Assembly: GCF_000215935.2 (NCBI RefSeq)
Contig: NZ_AFNU02000003.1
Coordinates: 62,001 to 126,000 of the forward strand
Direction: 5' to 3'
DNA length: 64,000 bases
Origin: Haloplasma contractile SSD-17B
GTDB taxonomy: Bacteria; Bacillota_I; Bacilli_A; Haloplasmatales; Haloplasmataceae
Below are positions 37,225-46,649 of the stretch, piece after piece. Position 1 is the first letter of the stretch, and each line of letters begins with the position of its first letter. Below the pieces are notes generated by a model. That model did not search any database, had not been told where the DNA came from, and saw only the letters and a list, made by a program, of their open reading frames with translations. The translations under genes and the position numbers were made by a program.

Positions 37225-37277
37225 AAATACCCTATACGATAGACGTTTGTTTAAATTGTCCATCCTATAGGGTATTA
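37225..37277. terminator. Hairpin, probable terminator
   Basis: AATACCCTAT / ATAGGGTATT stem with a 31-base loop. No intact gene is attached. It may be left over from the DUF368 copy whose relic lies just to the right. Confidence 0.45.
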
Positions 37278-37340
37278 TATATCGCATAAGACTTTTTTAT
37301 TATGTCCTTGTCATAGGGTATATTTTAGATATCTCTTTAA

Positions 37341-37410
37341 CGGGATGGTATTTCTTTTGTTTGCCTTTTATCAATCTGTTTTTTAATTTCATCTAATCCA
37401 AAGATGAGTA
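37341..37410 (-). pseudogene. DUF368 C-terminal relic (third copy)
   Basis: About 65 bases nearly identical to the 3' ends of both DUF368 genes (including the terminator arm GGTATTTCTTTTG and the codons for KRQTKEIPLS in reverse), then homology stops. Nothing else of the gene remains. Confidence 0.8.
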
Positions 37411-37546
37411 TTTGGTATATTTATATTTGTCAATTGATCATATAAATGAGTTAAATTTCTGAATCTTAACTCAGTGGGTAAGCCCCTTCATTCTTAATAA
37501 GATTAAGAATTCCTTACTCTTTATCTTTTTGATCCCATAATCATTA

Positions 37547-39193
37547 TTAATTGAATTTTTTTAATAGTTTTTTAACATTTTTACTATAATCTATGACGAT
37601 AACAAAAAACGAAAACTGTGTATATTTAAATACTACTTGATGATCATCCGTGACATAATTAAACCGGTTGTTAATTTTACTTTTTAATAGTCTATATTTG
37701 TCTTGTTCTAACAAGTATTTCAATTTTGTTCTTGATGTTAAAACCATTTTAGCTTGAATAATTTCATGTAAAACAAAATAACCGATACCATATAATATAA
37801 AACCTAAAATTCCTACATATAGCAAAACACGACGTACTTCAATCCAATTGTTATACTTCACAATCGCGTCTTCATCATAGGTATCAATATTTAACTTTGG
37901 AATATCTTGTTGATTTATTTTGATATAGCTTGCATCAAAATTTTCGAGCATGATTTGATAAAATCTCCCATTCTTTGGGGTATCTGGATAGTTATAGCCT
38001 ACCGTTAGAATGTCATCATGATCGATAAGCAATGATACAGCCACATTTTGATTCGTTTTGCTTTCCCATATTTTCCCACCCGATGAATCGTATTTAACCA
38101 AAATAGTTTGACTAGATGGGTTTAAGCTGCTATCGGACAATAAATAATTTTCTACATCTGTTTTTTTTATATCATCAAGGCTTTCGTGCGACATTCTACC
38201 AGTAACAATTAAATTACTATTTTCATCTTCTGCTAATGATTGAAATTGAAATTCTAGTTCAGAACCTCCACCAAATTTATTTGACCAAATAGAATCACCA
38301 TTTTGACTATTTATCTTCTCAATCGTTCCATATGTAGACGAATGATATGTTGTATGCCTCCGTAGTAATCCACTTTTATCTTCTTGCTTCATCGTTTCCA
38401 TTCCTACAATAACTACATTTCCATCATTCGTTTGTATTAAGTCAGTTGGATTCATTGTAACTTTTTTAAACCATTCTTCTTCACCGTTTTTATCTAATTT
38501 TACTACATATCCATTCTGATTTCTATTATAGATTTTTCCTATTGCAACATATCCATTTTTAACTTGAATAATATTCAAAAAATGAAGTAAAAAACCTTCC
38601 GAATAGCTATTAATACTACTATTCCAGACTTCATTGCCTGAAGAATCATATTTAATAAATTGTTTTTCTATTATATCGAAATAAAATGCAGAACTCAATA
38701 CAAAGCCTCCATCAGTTGTTGCCGTCACACTCGAAATGATTGAATTGTAGTACGAATGCCTTAACAGTGTCGTTTCTTGTCTAAAAAGTATGTTACCCTT
38801 TTTATCAATTTTAGCAATAATGGGTCTATTATCTTTATCACCAACTAATATGAAATTTCCATCCGATAATTTGGTAACATCATATATATGGGAAAACTCA
38901 CTTTCATACGTTTTACTCCATTCCTCGTTCATATCTTTGTCAAACTTTACAATGAAACTATTTGAGTGAAAATCATTTAATTTTTCACCTTCATATATAT
39001 TTGTTGCACCTGTAACTAAGTAGCCTTCATCATCTGTTTTAACAATATTTTTAAAATAGTCTATAGAGTAATCCTTAAATATAGAAACCTCAATATTCGC
39101 CCTGTCTTCTTTTAATGTGGCAGTATATTGAACGATTCCCACCATTAATATAATAACAATACCCAAACCCAATAATAAATTTTTAATCTTCAT
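37547..39193 (-). CDS. Propeller-like surface protein with two membrane anchors
   Basis: 548 residues. N-terminal helix (about 5-24), an external domain with at least seven repeats of the type FIVKFDKDMNEEWSKTYES, LSDGNFILVGD, TTDGGFVLSS, IQTNDGNVVIVGMET, then a transmembrane helix (about 455-477) and a 70-residue cytoplasmic tail. The blades resemble WD40/PQQ-type propellers with a conserved W. Function unknown. The N- and C-terminal anchors suggest a receptor or scaffold. Confidence 0.65.
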   Translation of the reverse strand: MKIKNLLLGLGIVIILMVGIVQYTATLKEDRANIEVSIFKDYSIDYFKNIVKTDDEGYLVTGATNIYEGEKLNDFHSNSFIVKFDKDMNEEWSKTYESEFSHIYDVTKLSDGNFILVGDKDNRPIIAKIDKKGNILFRQETTLLRHSYYNSIISSVTATTDGGFVLSSAFYFDIIEKQFIKYDSSGNEVWNSSINSYSEGFLLHFLNIIQVKNGYVAIGKIYNRNQNGYVVKLDKNGEEEWFKKVTMNPTDLIQTNDGNVVIVGMETMKQEDKSGLLRRHTTYHSSTYGTIEKINSQNGDSIWSNKFGGGSELEFQFQSLAEDENSNLIVTGRMSHESLDDIKKTDVENYLLSDSSLNPSSQTILVKYDSSGGKIWESKTNQNVAVSLLIDHDDILTVGYNYPDTPKNGRFYQIMLENFDASYIKINQQDIPKLNIDTYDEDAIVKYNNWIEVRRVLLYVGILGFILYGIGYFVLHEIIQAKMVLTSRTKLKYLLEQDKYRLLKSKINNRFNYVTDDHQVVFKYTQFSFFVIVIDYSKNVKKLLKKFN

Positions 39194-39460
39194 AAAAAAT
39201 CCCCCATCATTTAACTAAATTACTTTTCAATTAGTTACTATTATATTATATTTTTTATATAGACACAATTGCATTAATAAATTATACAAAGTAGGTGCTT
39301 TATATGTTATAAAAATGTAGCTATATATCCATTATTAAATAGAAACTAAAAAAATATAAAGATATTCATTACTGACAAACTGCAATTAAGAGGATCAATC
39401 CCTGTATACAGATAGTTTGTTGCAACATTCGAGACTCTTATCTAAAAAAAAATACAACTT

Positions 39461-40375
39461 TTAACGGAGTGGTATTTCTTTTGTTTGTCTTTTATCAATC
39501 TGTTTTTTCATTTCATCTAATCCAAAGATGATCATGCCACCAATAAAGAAGAACAGCCCACTAAATGATTTAAATTCCATTACTTGATAATAGGTTTCTG
39601 TACCCGGCACATGTACGGTTCGAGGTCCCATGACAATAGCGTATAATGAGCCAAGCATTAACCCTAAAATTAGATAAATCATTTTTGAACGATGATTTGC
39701 TAGTAAATATTTTAATAATGGAATAATAGTTATAACTCCGGTTAACACACCTAAACCAAATAAAATTAAGGTCGGTAATGATTGTAATTCTAGTGACATA
39801 AAATCTTTAATTGCAGTGATAATAGTTGCATATAAACCAAAAATCACTAAAATGGTAGAACCAGAAATTCCCGGTAGGACCATTGCAGATATTGCAATCA
39901 TACCAGCCACAAAAATAAAGATTCCGTAGGTTAAATTAAGAGATACGGCATCTGAACTTCTCACAGGATTAAAGTAGGTAATCAGTGATACTAATACAAT
40001 TCCACTTAGTGTAAATATTAAGTTGCTATATTTTCCTCTTAGAGATTTTTTTTCTTCATGGATGATCAGTGGAATAGAAAATAATATAAGCCCTAAAAAT
40101 AATGAACTAATTCGATATATTTCTTTTTCAAATAAAGCGGATAGAATAAGAACACTGATTCCCATTCCAAATATCCAACCAAATCCGAGTTTACCTAAAA
40201 ATATAAAAGCGCTCTTCTTTTCTTTTAGTTTTACAGTTTTAGAAACAATCCGATCTAATGAATTAATGAAATCATCATAAAACCCCATGATAAAGGCAAT
40301 TGTTCCCCCTGATACCCCAGGCACACTATCTGCCACAGCCATAAAGAAGCCACGAATAAAATTAATAATGATCAT
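39461..40375 (-). CDS. DUF368 membrane protein, copy 2
   Basis: 304 residues from MIIINFIRGFFMAVADSVPG with CGAGGTG upstream. It differs from copy 1 (24388-25302) at few residues, and the about 80 bp upstream and the downstream terminator arm are also conserved, so the whole gene unit was duplicated. It has the two half-motifs SVPGVSGGTIAF and VLPGISGSTILV. The duplicate lies inside the cassette stack, whereas copy 1 lies outside its well-supported part. Confidence 0.88.
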   Translation of the reverse strand: MIIINFIRGFFMAVADSVPGVSGGTIAFIMGFYDDFINSLDRIVSKTVKLKEKKSAFIFLGKLGFGWIFGMGISVLILSALFEKEIYRISSLFLGLILFSIPLIIHEEKKSLRGKYSNLIFTLSGIVLVSLITYFNPVRSSDAVSLNLTYGIFIFVAGMIAISAMVLPGISGSTILVIFGLYATIITAIKDFMSLELQSLPTLILFGLGVLTGVITIIPLLKYLLANHRSKMIYLILGLMLGSLYAIVMGPRTVHVPGTETYYQVMEFKSFSGLFFFIGGMIIFGLDEMKKQIDKRQTKEIPLR

Positions 40376-40545
40376 AATACACCTCGTTGTTAGTTTTTTT
40401 CTATCATAAAGTACCATAAATTTATAATTTTATCTATTAATTATAGGATAAACAATGGGATGATTATCAAATAATTAGGCTGATATATAATTTTCATCTA
40501 AAGCAACTCTACAATTATTGTCCTTAATGAATATAACTTATTTTG

Positions 40546-42239
40546 CTATGAATTTAATTCCGCTGGAAATCCATAACTCATCCAGGATCTATCAAACCGA
40601 GTGCTATCCCCTTCAATGGTTACATCTTCTAAATCATTAGGTTTGAATGCGTACCAACCTATTGTTATTACACTGTCTGGGATTGTTACTTCTGTTAATT
40701 TATTATAAGAGAATGCAAATTGTTCAATAGTCGTTATACTGTTTGGGAACATTACATTTGTCAACTCATTATTAGAGAATGCATACTCTTCAATAATCGT
40801 TACTCCGTCTGGAATTATAAGATTTGTTATTTTATTCCCTTTAAATGAACTTCTTCCTATTGCTGTAACTCCCTCCGGGATTGTTACTTTTGTTAACTCA
40901 TTTCCACAAAATGTACCACTTTCTATTACTCTTACTCCTGAAGGAATTGTTACTTCTGCTAGTTGATTATAAGCAAATGCATATTCTCCTATTGTTGTTA
41001 CACTGTTTGGAATTATTGCTTCGACTAATTCATTCGAACCAAATGCAGACTTTCCTATTGTTGTTACATTCTCTGGAATTTTTATACTTGTTAGCTCATT
41101 ATTAAAGAATGCCTCCTTCTTTATTGTTGTTACGCTGTCTGGAATTGTGACACTCGTTAATTTATTATTAGAGAACGCATGATCTTCAATAACCCTTACA
41201 CTGTCTGGAATTGTGACACTTGTTATTTTATTCCCTTCAAATACACGCTCTCCTATTGTTGTTATACCATTTGGTATTACTATACTATAGTGGTTACCGA
41301 TTAATGAAATCAGAGTTTGATTTTCTTTTGATATTAAGAAGTTATGGTCTACTTTAAAGTTTGGATTTTCATTACTTATCGTTAAATTAGTTAATTTTTT
41401 AAAATCAAATGCTTGAGGTCCAATTGTTGTGACACTGTCTGGGATTGTGACACTGGTTAAGTTATTACCTGAGAAAGCATCTTTTCCTATTGTTGTTACA
41501 GTATTTGGTAACGTGACCTCAGTTAAGGCATTAGAATAAAAAGCACTTTCCTCTATTGTTGTGACACCTTCTCTGAGTGTTAAATCTGTTAGAGAACTAT
41601 ATTCAAATGCAGACTTTCCTATTGTTTTAACACTCTCTGGGATTGTTGCTTTTGTTAGTTCATAATTAAATGCAAATGCACGTTCTCCTATTGTTGTAAC
41701 GCCATCAGGAATTGTTATCGTTGTTAGGTCATTAAATGCAAAAGACTTTGTCTCTATTTTTGTTATACCTTCAGGGATTGTTACTTCTGTTAATTCATTT
41801 AAAGCAAATGCCGCTTCACCAATTGTTGTTACGTTATCTGGTATCGTTATATTTTTTAAATCATTCCTATAAAATGCTCGCTCTCCTATTGTGGTTACAC
41901 TGTCTGGAAGTGTTAACTTTGTTAGAGAATTAAATTCAAACGCAGACTTTCCTATTGTTGTGACACTGTCCGGGATTGTTACTTCCGTTAATTGATTCGC
42001 GGCAAATTCAGAAGCAAATGCACCTTCTCCTATTGTTGTAATCAATTTACCATTTATATATTGTGGTATATCTACTTTTACTCCTCCATTAGGATCATAA
42101 TCAATAATCGTATTTCCCTTTGAATTTACAGTAAAGAATTTTTCTTCAGTTGTAGTGGGTTCTCTTAACTCATTTAATACCCATCCTCCAGTAATAACAA
42201 TTAACATTATGACAATAATCGCAATCACTCTTTTTTCAT
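40546..42239 (-). CDS. BspA-like leucine-rich-repeat surface protein, start out of frame by one base
   Basis: About 560 residues. One N-terminal membrane helix (IAIIVIMLIVITGGWVL) and then some twenty 23-residue LRR_5 repeats of the form LTEVTIPDSVTTIGKSAFEF. Such proteins bind host or environmental ligands or other cells. The natural start (ATG at 42239 after GGAGGG) reads MKKE then TGA; a run of six A (42231-42236) is one base short of the seven needed for MKKRVIAIIV. As written translation must begin at GTG 42228. Single gene; no cell-wall sorting motif seen. Confidence 0.8.
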
Positions 42240-42614
42240 GATAAACCCTCCATTGATCCCTTTTTTAATTAATATCGTTTCAATTATTATTTATTTGTTC
42301 CATAAACTTGTCTTCTTAGCCGATAAAAGTGCTAATTTATTATGATCATCTAAATCATGGTCTGTTCTTACATGTAAATTTGTTTTAATAATAACCTTAA
42401 TTTATTTTAGATAATTTAGTCATTAGTTATATCTTTCGTTTTATCTAATTATGCCATGTATGGTTTAAGGTATTAAGATTCTATTACTCAGTTCTAGGAA
42501 ATCGATTATATGAGTGTGTTTCTTAAGGTACAAGAAATATATTAAGTTTATAATTTTTATTAATTTTGAAATAATAATGTTAAATAACTCTCTTAATTGC
42601 AGATAGAGCTATTT

Positions 42615-42650
42615 AATCTGGTGTTTTTCTTGTATCAGCGTGAAGAGTAA
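42615..42650 (-). pseudogene. Very short dtd-tail relic (end of cassette D)
   Basis: On the minus strand the sequence encodes HFTLHADTRKT, the DTD QFTLYGDxRK-type segment, and loses similarity after about 12 codons. The element-end sequence AGTGTGTTTTTTAA adjoins it, as at the other sites. The rest of the 42240-42688 gap shows nothing. Confidence 0.7.
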
Positions 42651-42688
42651 AGTGTGTTTTTTAATAGTTAAAGTTACAAGCATTCGTG

Positions 42689-43651
42689 TTAGTATTTTAT
42701 TCTTTCATCAATTCTTCTAACTAAACTATATGTATATTTAGTAAAATGTTTATTCCAGAATTGACTTCCAGTTATATTAATTGATTCAAAATCAACACCC
42801 AATAGAGGATAGTTGTTATGATATAACCAATTCTCTATTTCTTTTAATAACAATTGACCAATTCCTTTACTTCGTTCCGTAGCCGTTACAAATCCTCCAG
42901 TAATATTCATCATCGTTTTGCTTCTTGATATTACAGACTCACCATCGGGTTGTATACGCATATATCCTAAAGGTTTACCCTCGTGAAAAGCAGCCCATAA
43001 ATGATGATCCTTTTTTTGACACCATTCTGTTAAGTCCATAATTGGATCCTCATCTACTGTAGGCATAAATATCGGAGAAGAACGATAGTATTCATTATGA
43101 CTTTTATGTAATTCTCCTAGTATTGGTAGATCTTTTTCTGTTACTTTTTTAATTATTATATCTGTTAAATAATCATTTTTATCGCTTAAGGATATCTCTT
43201 TAATTGAATCTACACAACGCATACCAAATCCCATCCAAAACCACTCATTAATAGTTTTTTTATCATGGGCAAATATATTGATAGCATGCATCATAAAGTC
43301 ATCTTTAACCCATAACTCTGCAACTCGTTTATATAACTCAGTGTATAATTGATCATATGAATTTTTTAGTCCATGACCAAAAAGTGGTACGTAAATACCT
43401 TTAGTTTTACCAAAGAACTCTTTAATTTCAAATCCTACTATAAAACCAACTAATTCATCATTTTCTATTGCCATTAAACCATTACCAATAGCAAATAAAT
43501 TACTAATAGCTTCCTCAATAAATGAGTAAAATTCTTGTTGTTTCGGAAGAAACGGCACGCTTTGTTTTTCTTTTACAAAAGCTGATAACACTAATTCTAA
43601 TGCCTGATTAACATAATCAGTATGAATGCGCTTAAACTCTATTTTATTCAT
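42689..43651 (-). CDS. Tandem-GNAT acetyltransferase
   Basis: 320 residues, two GNAT-like halves. The second has GFVTATERSKGIGQLLLKEI (acetyl-CoA loop) and GSQFWNKHFTKYTYSLVRRI at the C-terminus. Related in layout to 30150-31166. GGGGGAT precedes the ATG. It is the only gene of cassette C. Substrate unknown. Confidence 0.82.
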   Translation of the reverse strand: MNKIEFKRIHTDYVNQALELVLSAFVKEKQSVPFLPKQQEFYSFIEEAISNLFAIGNGLMAIENDELVGFIVGFEIKEFFGKTKGIYVPLFGHGLKNSYDQLYTELYKRVAELWVKDDFMMHAINIFAHDKKTINEWFWMGFGMRCVDSIKEISLSDKNDYLTDIIIKKVTEKDLPILGELHKSHNEYYRSSPIFMPTVDEDPIMDLTEWCQKKDHHLWAAFHEGKPLGYMRIQPDGESVISRSKTMMNITGGFVTATERSKGIGQLLLKEIENWLYHNNYPLLGVDFESINITGSQFWNKHFTKYTYSLVRRIDERIKY

Positions 43652-43822
43652 TTTTTATTTATCCCCCATTTTTTTTATTTCAAATTTCTATTTTTCCTTC
43701 ATTCTTAATGTAATTTTCTACTAAATCTAATAATACATACAAAGTTATGAGCTATAACAAAAATAAATGTTTTTTACCATCCGACTATAAAATATACTAT
43801 ATACACATCGTAATTTTACTAT

Positions 43823-43940
43823 CAATATCCTCGTAACTGGACCTTCATTAAATTCATCATATAGTGCTTTTGCGTGTTCTGGCTTTGCTGCCTCTATAAA
43901 CTTGACCTATTGCCTCTTCTTGTTTCAGCATGGAGAGTGA
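43823..43940 (-). pseudogene. Decayed dtd 3'-end relic (tail of cassette C)
   Basis: On the minus strand the sequence reads QFTLHAETRRGNRSS, a frameshift, then FIEAAKPEHAKALYDEFNE and GPVT: the DTD C-terminal half with an internal deletion of about 25 codons before the GPVT motif. It starts at the same core (GTGAACTG) as the other copies. Confidence 0.85.
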
Positions 43941-43970
43941 ACTGTGTTTTTTAAGGGACAAGAATGCAAC
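43941..43970. repeat. Element-end repeat B
   Basis: CTGTGTTTTTTAAGGGACAA followed by GAATGCAAC. The same 25-base sequence occurs at 45166-45190 and 47632-47655. Confidence 0.85.
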
Positions 43971-43993
43971 ATATAACGTCTTTATAAAAAATG

Positions 43994-44024
43994 TACCTGC
44001 TCATAAGGCAGTGTCAATTAATAT
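43994..44024 (-). pseudogene. rnlB relic
   Basis: About 31 bases match the intact rnlB at 47933-47963 (complement CATAAGGCAGT.TC.ATTAATAT). On the minus strand they encode ILIDTAL, a TGA in place of Cys, then AG. The remainder is gone. Confidence 0.6.
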
Positions 44025-44167
44025 GAATTATACCATTATTTTACATACTTTAAAATAATAATAAAAAATTAAATGAAAACCCTACATTCTATTTATAACT
44101 GAATAATAATAAATTTGGTTATAGCTTAAGTATTTCTTATTTTAAATTTGTATTTTCCCTGCATATT

Positions 44168-44716
44168 CTAGGGCTTAATTATCTCGTCTCGTATACCCTC
44201 AAATGATACACCATAATTTAAATCATAAAGTACTAAGAAATAATTTCTTTTTTCATAATTATCATGATTAGTCTTACGATGATATTCAACATTCAATAAA
44301 CTAAAATACACATATCCTTGCAATGGTGCTCTTGTTTTGGGGGCTGAAGACTCTATGATAGCTTTAGATAGTATTGATGGATTTTCTTTTAGAAAAATTG
44401 AATTTATAAACCAATGAAATTCATGAGTCGAACGCCTGATTCTGTCTAGTTTAAAGGAATATACTTTTTCTATTACGCTTCTCTACTGATTGTATATCGT
44501 CTATTAGTTTAAAGATTTCAGGTCGATTAGCAAATTTACTTACTGATATACCTGGATCTTTATAAATCAGTATGTCAGTTTGATCGTAACCATAGGATAT
44601 GGCCCGAGCAATCAACTGATTTTTTTGAACATCTAATGATATTCCCTGCTCAACTTGTTGAACTGTAGAAACACTCAGCGTAAGTAAATCGCACCTTTAC
44701 GTTGCTCTTTACTCAT
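44168..44716 (-). pseudogene. Serine recombinase N-terminal relic fused to a DUF fragment
   Basis: From ATG 44716 it parallels the intact recombinase at about 88% by eye: MSKEQRKGAIYLR, TGA, then STVQQVEQG and DPGIS, KLDRIRRSTHEFHWFIN. It keeps the same five-base disruption before the STxQQ motif. After HWFIN, recombinase similarity ends and a foreign C-terminal segment follows (YFLVLYDLNYGVSFEGIRDE, IIKP, stop). An internal frameshift occurs near 44480. A deletion joined two genes. Confidence 0.8.
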
Positions 44717-44860
44717 TAGAGTCACTCCTCTCGTATATTGTTCCATTTGTTATTAAATAATGTCTACTACGTGTTCGTCTTTTCTTCTTATAGCCTAACG
44801 CTTTGAAAACATGTCTTAAAACTCTTTCTACACACTAACCTTCCAAGATAATCTACCATT
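44709..44860 (-). pseudogene. orf99 relic
   Basis: Matches the 3' half of the 51586-51885 gene (encoding the KKKRRTRS segment and the preceding VxRVLRHVFKALGYK-like region in reverse). The 5' half is lost. It overlaps the recombinase relic start by the same ATGAGTAA as in the intact pair. Confidence 0.75.
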
Positions 44861-44905
44861 CATACATTTATAAAACAACTTGATAACATGAAGTTATTAA
44901 CATAA

Positions 44906-44932
44906 AAAATCCCCAGAGCCAAAGCCCTAGGG
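44906..44932 (-). terminator. Terminator behind the cassette B dtd tail
   Basis: On the minus strand TCCCTAGGGC / GGCTCTGGGGA pairs throughout when G-U is allowed and runs into TTTTTTATG, 15 bases after the dtd-tail stop. The intact dtd has a different terminator. Confidence 0.75.
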
Positions 44933-44947
44933 ATAGATCACAAAAAA

Positions 44948-45160
44948 TTAATTATTACTCTCAAGCACAATCGTAACCGGCCCGTCATTTGTAAAGTCGA
45001 CTTTCATATCGGCTCCAAACTGACCAGTTTCAACTGTTAAATCATGTTCTTCACGTAACACTTCATTAAATTTATCGTAAATCGTTTCAGCAAAAGCAGG
45101 GCGTGCTGCCTCTACGAAGCTTGGACGATTTCCTTTTTTGCAGTCACCGTACAGGGTGAA
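44948..45160 (-). pseudogene. Near-perfect duplicate of the dtd 3' end (tail of cassette B)
   Basis: 213 bp that match 52577-52789 of the intact dtd with a single substitution (A for G in the GTTTC.ACTG segment). It covers the C-terminal 70 codons and stop. Homology ends abruptly at GGGTGAA on both sides, followed here by GTGTGTTTCTTAAGGGACAA and in dtd by CTGAGAAATCG. There is no 5' part, so this copy cannot make DTD. Confidence 0.97.
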
Positions 45161-45190
45161 GTGTGTTTCTTAAGGGACAAGAATGCAACA
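45161..45190. repeat. Element-end repeat A (left end of element A)
   Basis: GTGTGTTTCTTAAGGGACAA then GAATGCAAC, directly after the duplicated dtd tail. The last 25 bases recur at 47632-47655, flanking the Ntn hydrolase/AbiH module. Confidence 0.88.
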
Positions 45191-45298
45191 GTATTAACTT
45201 TTCATATGCACAAGTATATAACAAAGATAAAAATAATTGCTGTTAGAATTAGATTGTTTATAATGTATGGTTATGTTCATGTTTTGTAAATCAAAGTT

Positions 45299-46417
45299 TT
45301 AGATATAATTCTCATCATCATAATCAGGAACTATGGATTCATGTCCTCTAGAAATAATTAAGTCCTTAAGACTTATATACTCTACTTCTGAAGTATATAT
45401 CCATTGCATGAGAATTATTTCATCACTTGGAATGTATCTTCCCATTATTATGTCAAAAAGTTCTTCAGTCAAAATAAATCTATAATTAAATTTTTCATCT
45501 ATTTTAAAATACATTCTAAATAAATTATTATGTACATTATAGTTAATATCTAAAATAGTAATACCTGGATAAAAAACACTCATAAAAACAAAATATTTTG
45601 TTTCAGTAATTGTTAAAATTTCTTCTACGCTTTCTAAGTATTCATCTGAGATTTCAGTATTTATATTCTCATTTCCAAGAAATATTAACATTTTATCATT
45701 AAAACTTGAAAAAACAGCAACATTATTGTCTCTTTCTATAACAGTTACTAAATTATAATTATTGAAATGGTCATTATATATATAATAAGTTATATCATTA
45801 CACCAAAAAATTCCACCTAAATTTATCCGTGCTCCAAATATTACTCCTCCTACCCCTAATTCAATCATTCTTTCTTTAAGTGAGTAAAATTGTAAAAGAG
45901 TTATTATAGAAGTAAGGCTTTGTTCAGGAGTAAGCGATTCGTCTTCAATATATTTTAGCATTTCTTTATTTCTCATAACCCATCTCTGATTCGCTACACC
46001 AGATCCAATTTGAAAAAAATCTCCATATATAATATCTTTACAATCAAATTGTAATAATTTCGGGATTTTGTCTTCTAAATATCCTATAAGAAATTTACAC
46101 TCTTTGTAATCATACGAATTAGAAATATAAGTAAGAGCATCAGTTATATTAACACCTTGGATTAATAACATCTCTAGCGTAGGATAAACTTCATTAATTT
46201 GATCTAAGTTTCCAGAATATCCAATTAAATATTGATTATTTATTGTGTGTACTTTTAATTTACGTTCATAAACATAATAATCTTGTTTTTTTTCTTCTAG
46301 GTCTCCAAAACTTGTAGTATCTAAATTATCACCTTCTGACAAAGTTTTAGTAGATACTGCTGTATCTGCCACTATGAATACATTTTTTTCATCTTTCCAA
46401 GCAATACAATAAGTCAT
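45299..46417 (-). CDS. Predicted Ntn-hydrolase (proteasome-subunit-like) protein
   Basis: 372 residues from MTYCIAWKDEKNVFIVADTA; start chosen for GAGG 8 bases before this ATG. After Met removal Thr would be N-terminal, as in HslV and proteasome beta subunits. The ADTAVS segment and KVHTINNQYLIGYSGN correspond to the Asp17 and Lys33 regions of that fold. The C-terminal half has no recognised domain. Next to abiH and bounded by the same repeat, so it may be part of a defence module. The substrate is unknown. Confidence 0.55.
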   Translation of the reverse strand: MTYCIAWKDEKNVFIVADTAVSTKTLSEGDNLDTTSFGDLEEKKQDYYVYERKLKVHTINNQYLIGYSGNLDQINEVYPTLEMLLIQGVNITDALTYISNSYDYKECKFLIGYLEDKIPKLLQFDCKDIIYGDFFQIGSGVANQRWVMRNKEMLKYIEDESLTPEQSLTSIITLLQFYSLKERMIELGVGGVIFGARINLGGIFWCNDITYYIYNDHFNNYNLVTVIERDNNVAVFSSFNDKMLIFLGNENINTEISDEYLESVEEILTITETKYFVFMSVFYPGITILDINYNVHNNLFRMYFKIDEKFNYRFILTEELFDIIMGRYIPSDEIILMQWIYTSEVEYISLKDLIISRGHESIVPDYDDENYI

Positions 46418-46649
46418 ATACCATACCTCACTCACAATTTTCATGTTCCAAAATTTATTTTCTTAACACAAATTATTTTATTAAAATATTCCATCTCTTT
46501 ATAAAATAATTTGTTACTCCTAACCCATTAACATTGGAACTCCAAACCATACATATAATATAATTATTTTCATGGATCATTCAATCAATTTAATCATCTC
46601 TTTTTACCTACACTTTTTAAATTTGCTATAAAGATATTCTTTCCTTTTT

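Larger units (their letters stand above)
34536..42650. mobile_element. Cassette D in the dtd-adjacent stack
   Basis: Starts with an element end (GTGTGTTTTGTATGGGA) after the cassette E tail and ends with a short dtd-tail remnant at 42615-42650. It carries two small-operon membrane proteins, a propeller-like protein, a second DUF368 gene with a DUF368 relic, and an LRR surface protein. It may represent more than one original insertion. Confidence 0.5.
42651..43940. mobile_element. Cassette C in the dtd-adjacent stack
   Basis: 1.3 kb carrying one gene (tandem-GNAT protein) between an element end and a decayed dtd tail. Smallest complete unit of the stack and without a recombinase. Confidence 0.6.
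43941..45160. mobile_element. Cassette B: decayed relative of the newest element
   Basis: Starts with the element-end repeat, then carries fragments of rnlB, a DUF also present in element A, the serine recombinase and orf99, in the same order and orientation as in element A, and ends with an almost perfect dtd tail. It is the immediate predecessor in the insertion series, largely deleted. Confidence 0.75.

Noticed and set aside
40546-42239. Plus-strand leucine-rich frames opposite the LRR gene (40881-41105, 41736-41933)
   Set aside because: They are antisense shadows of the repeat codons.
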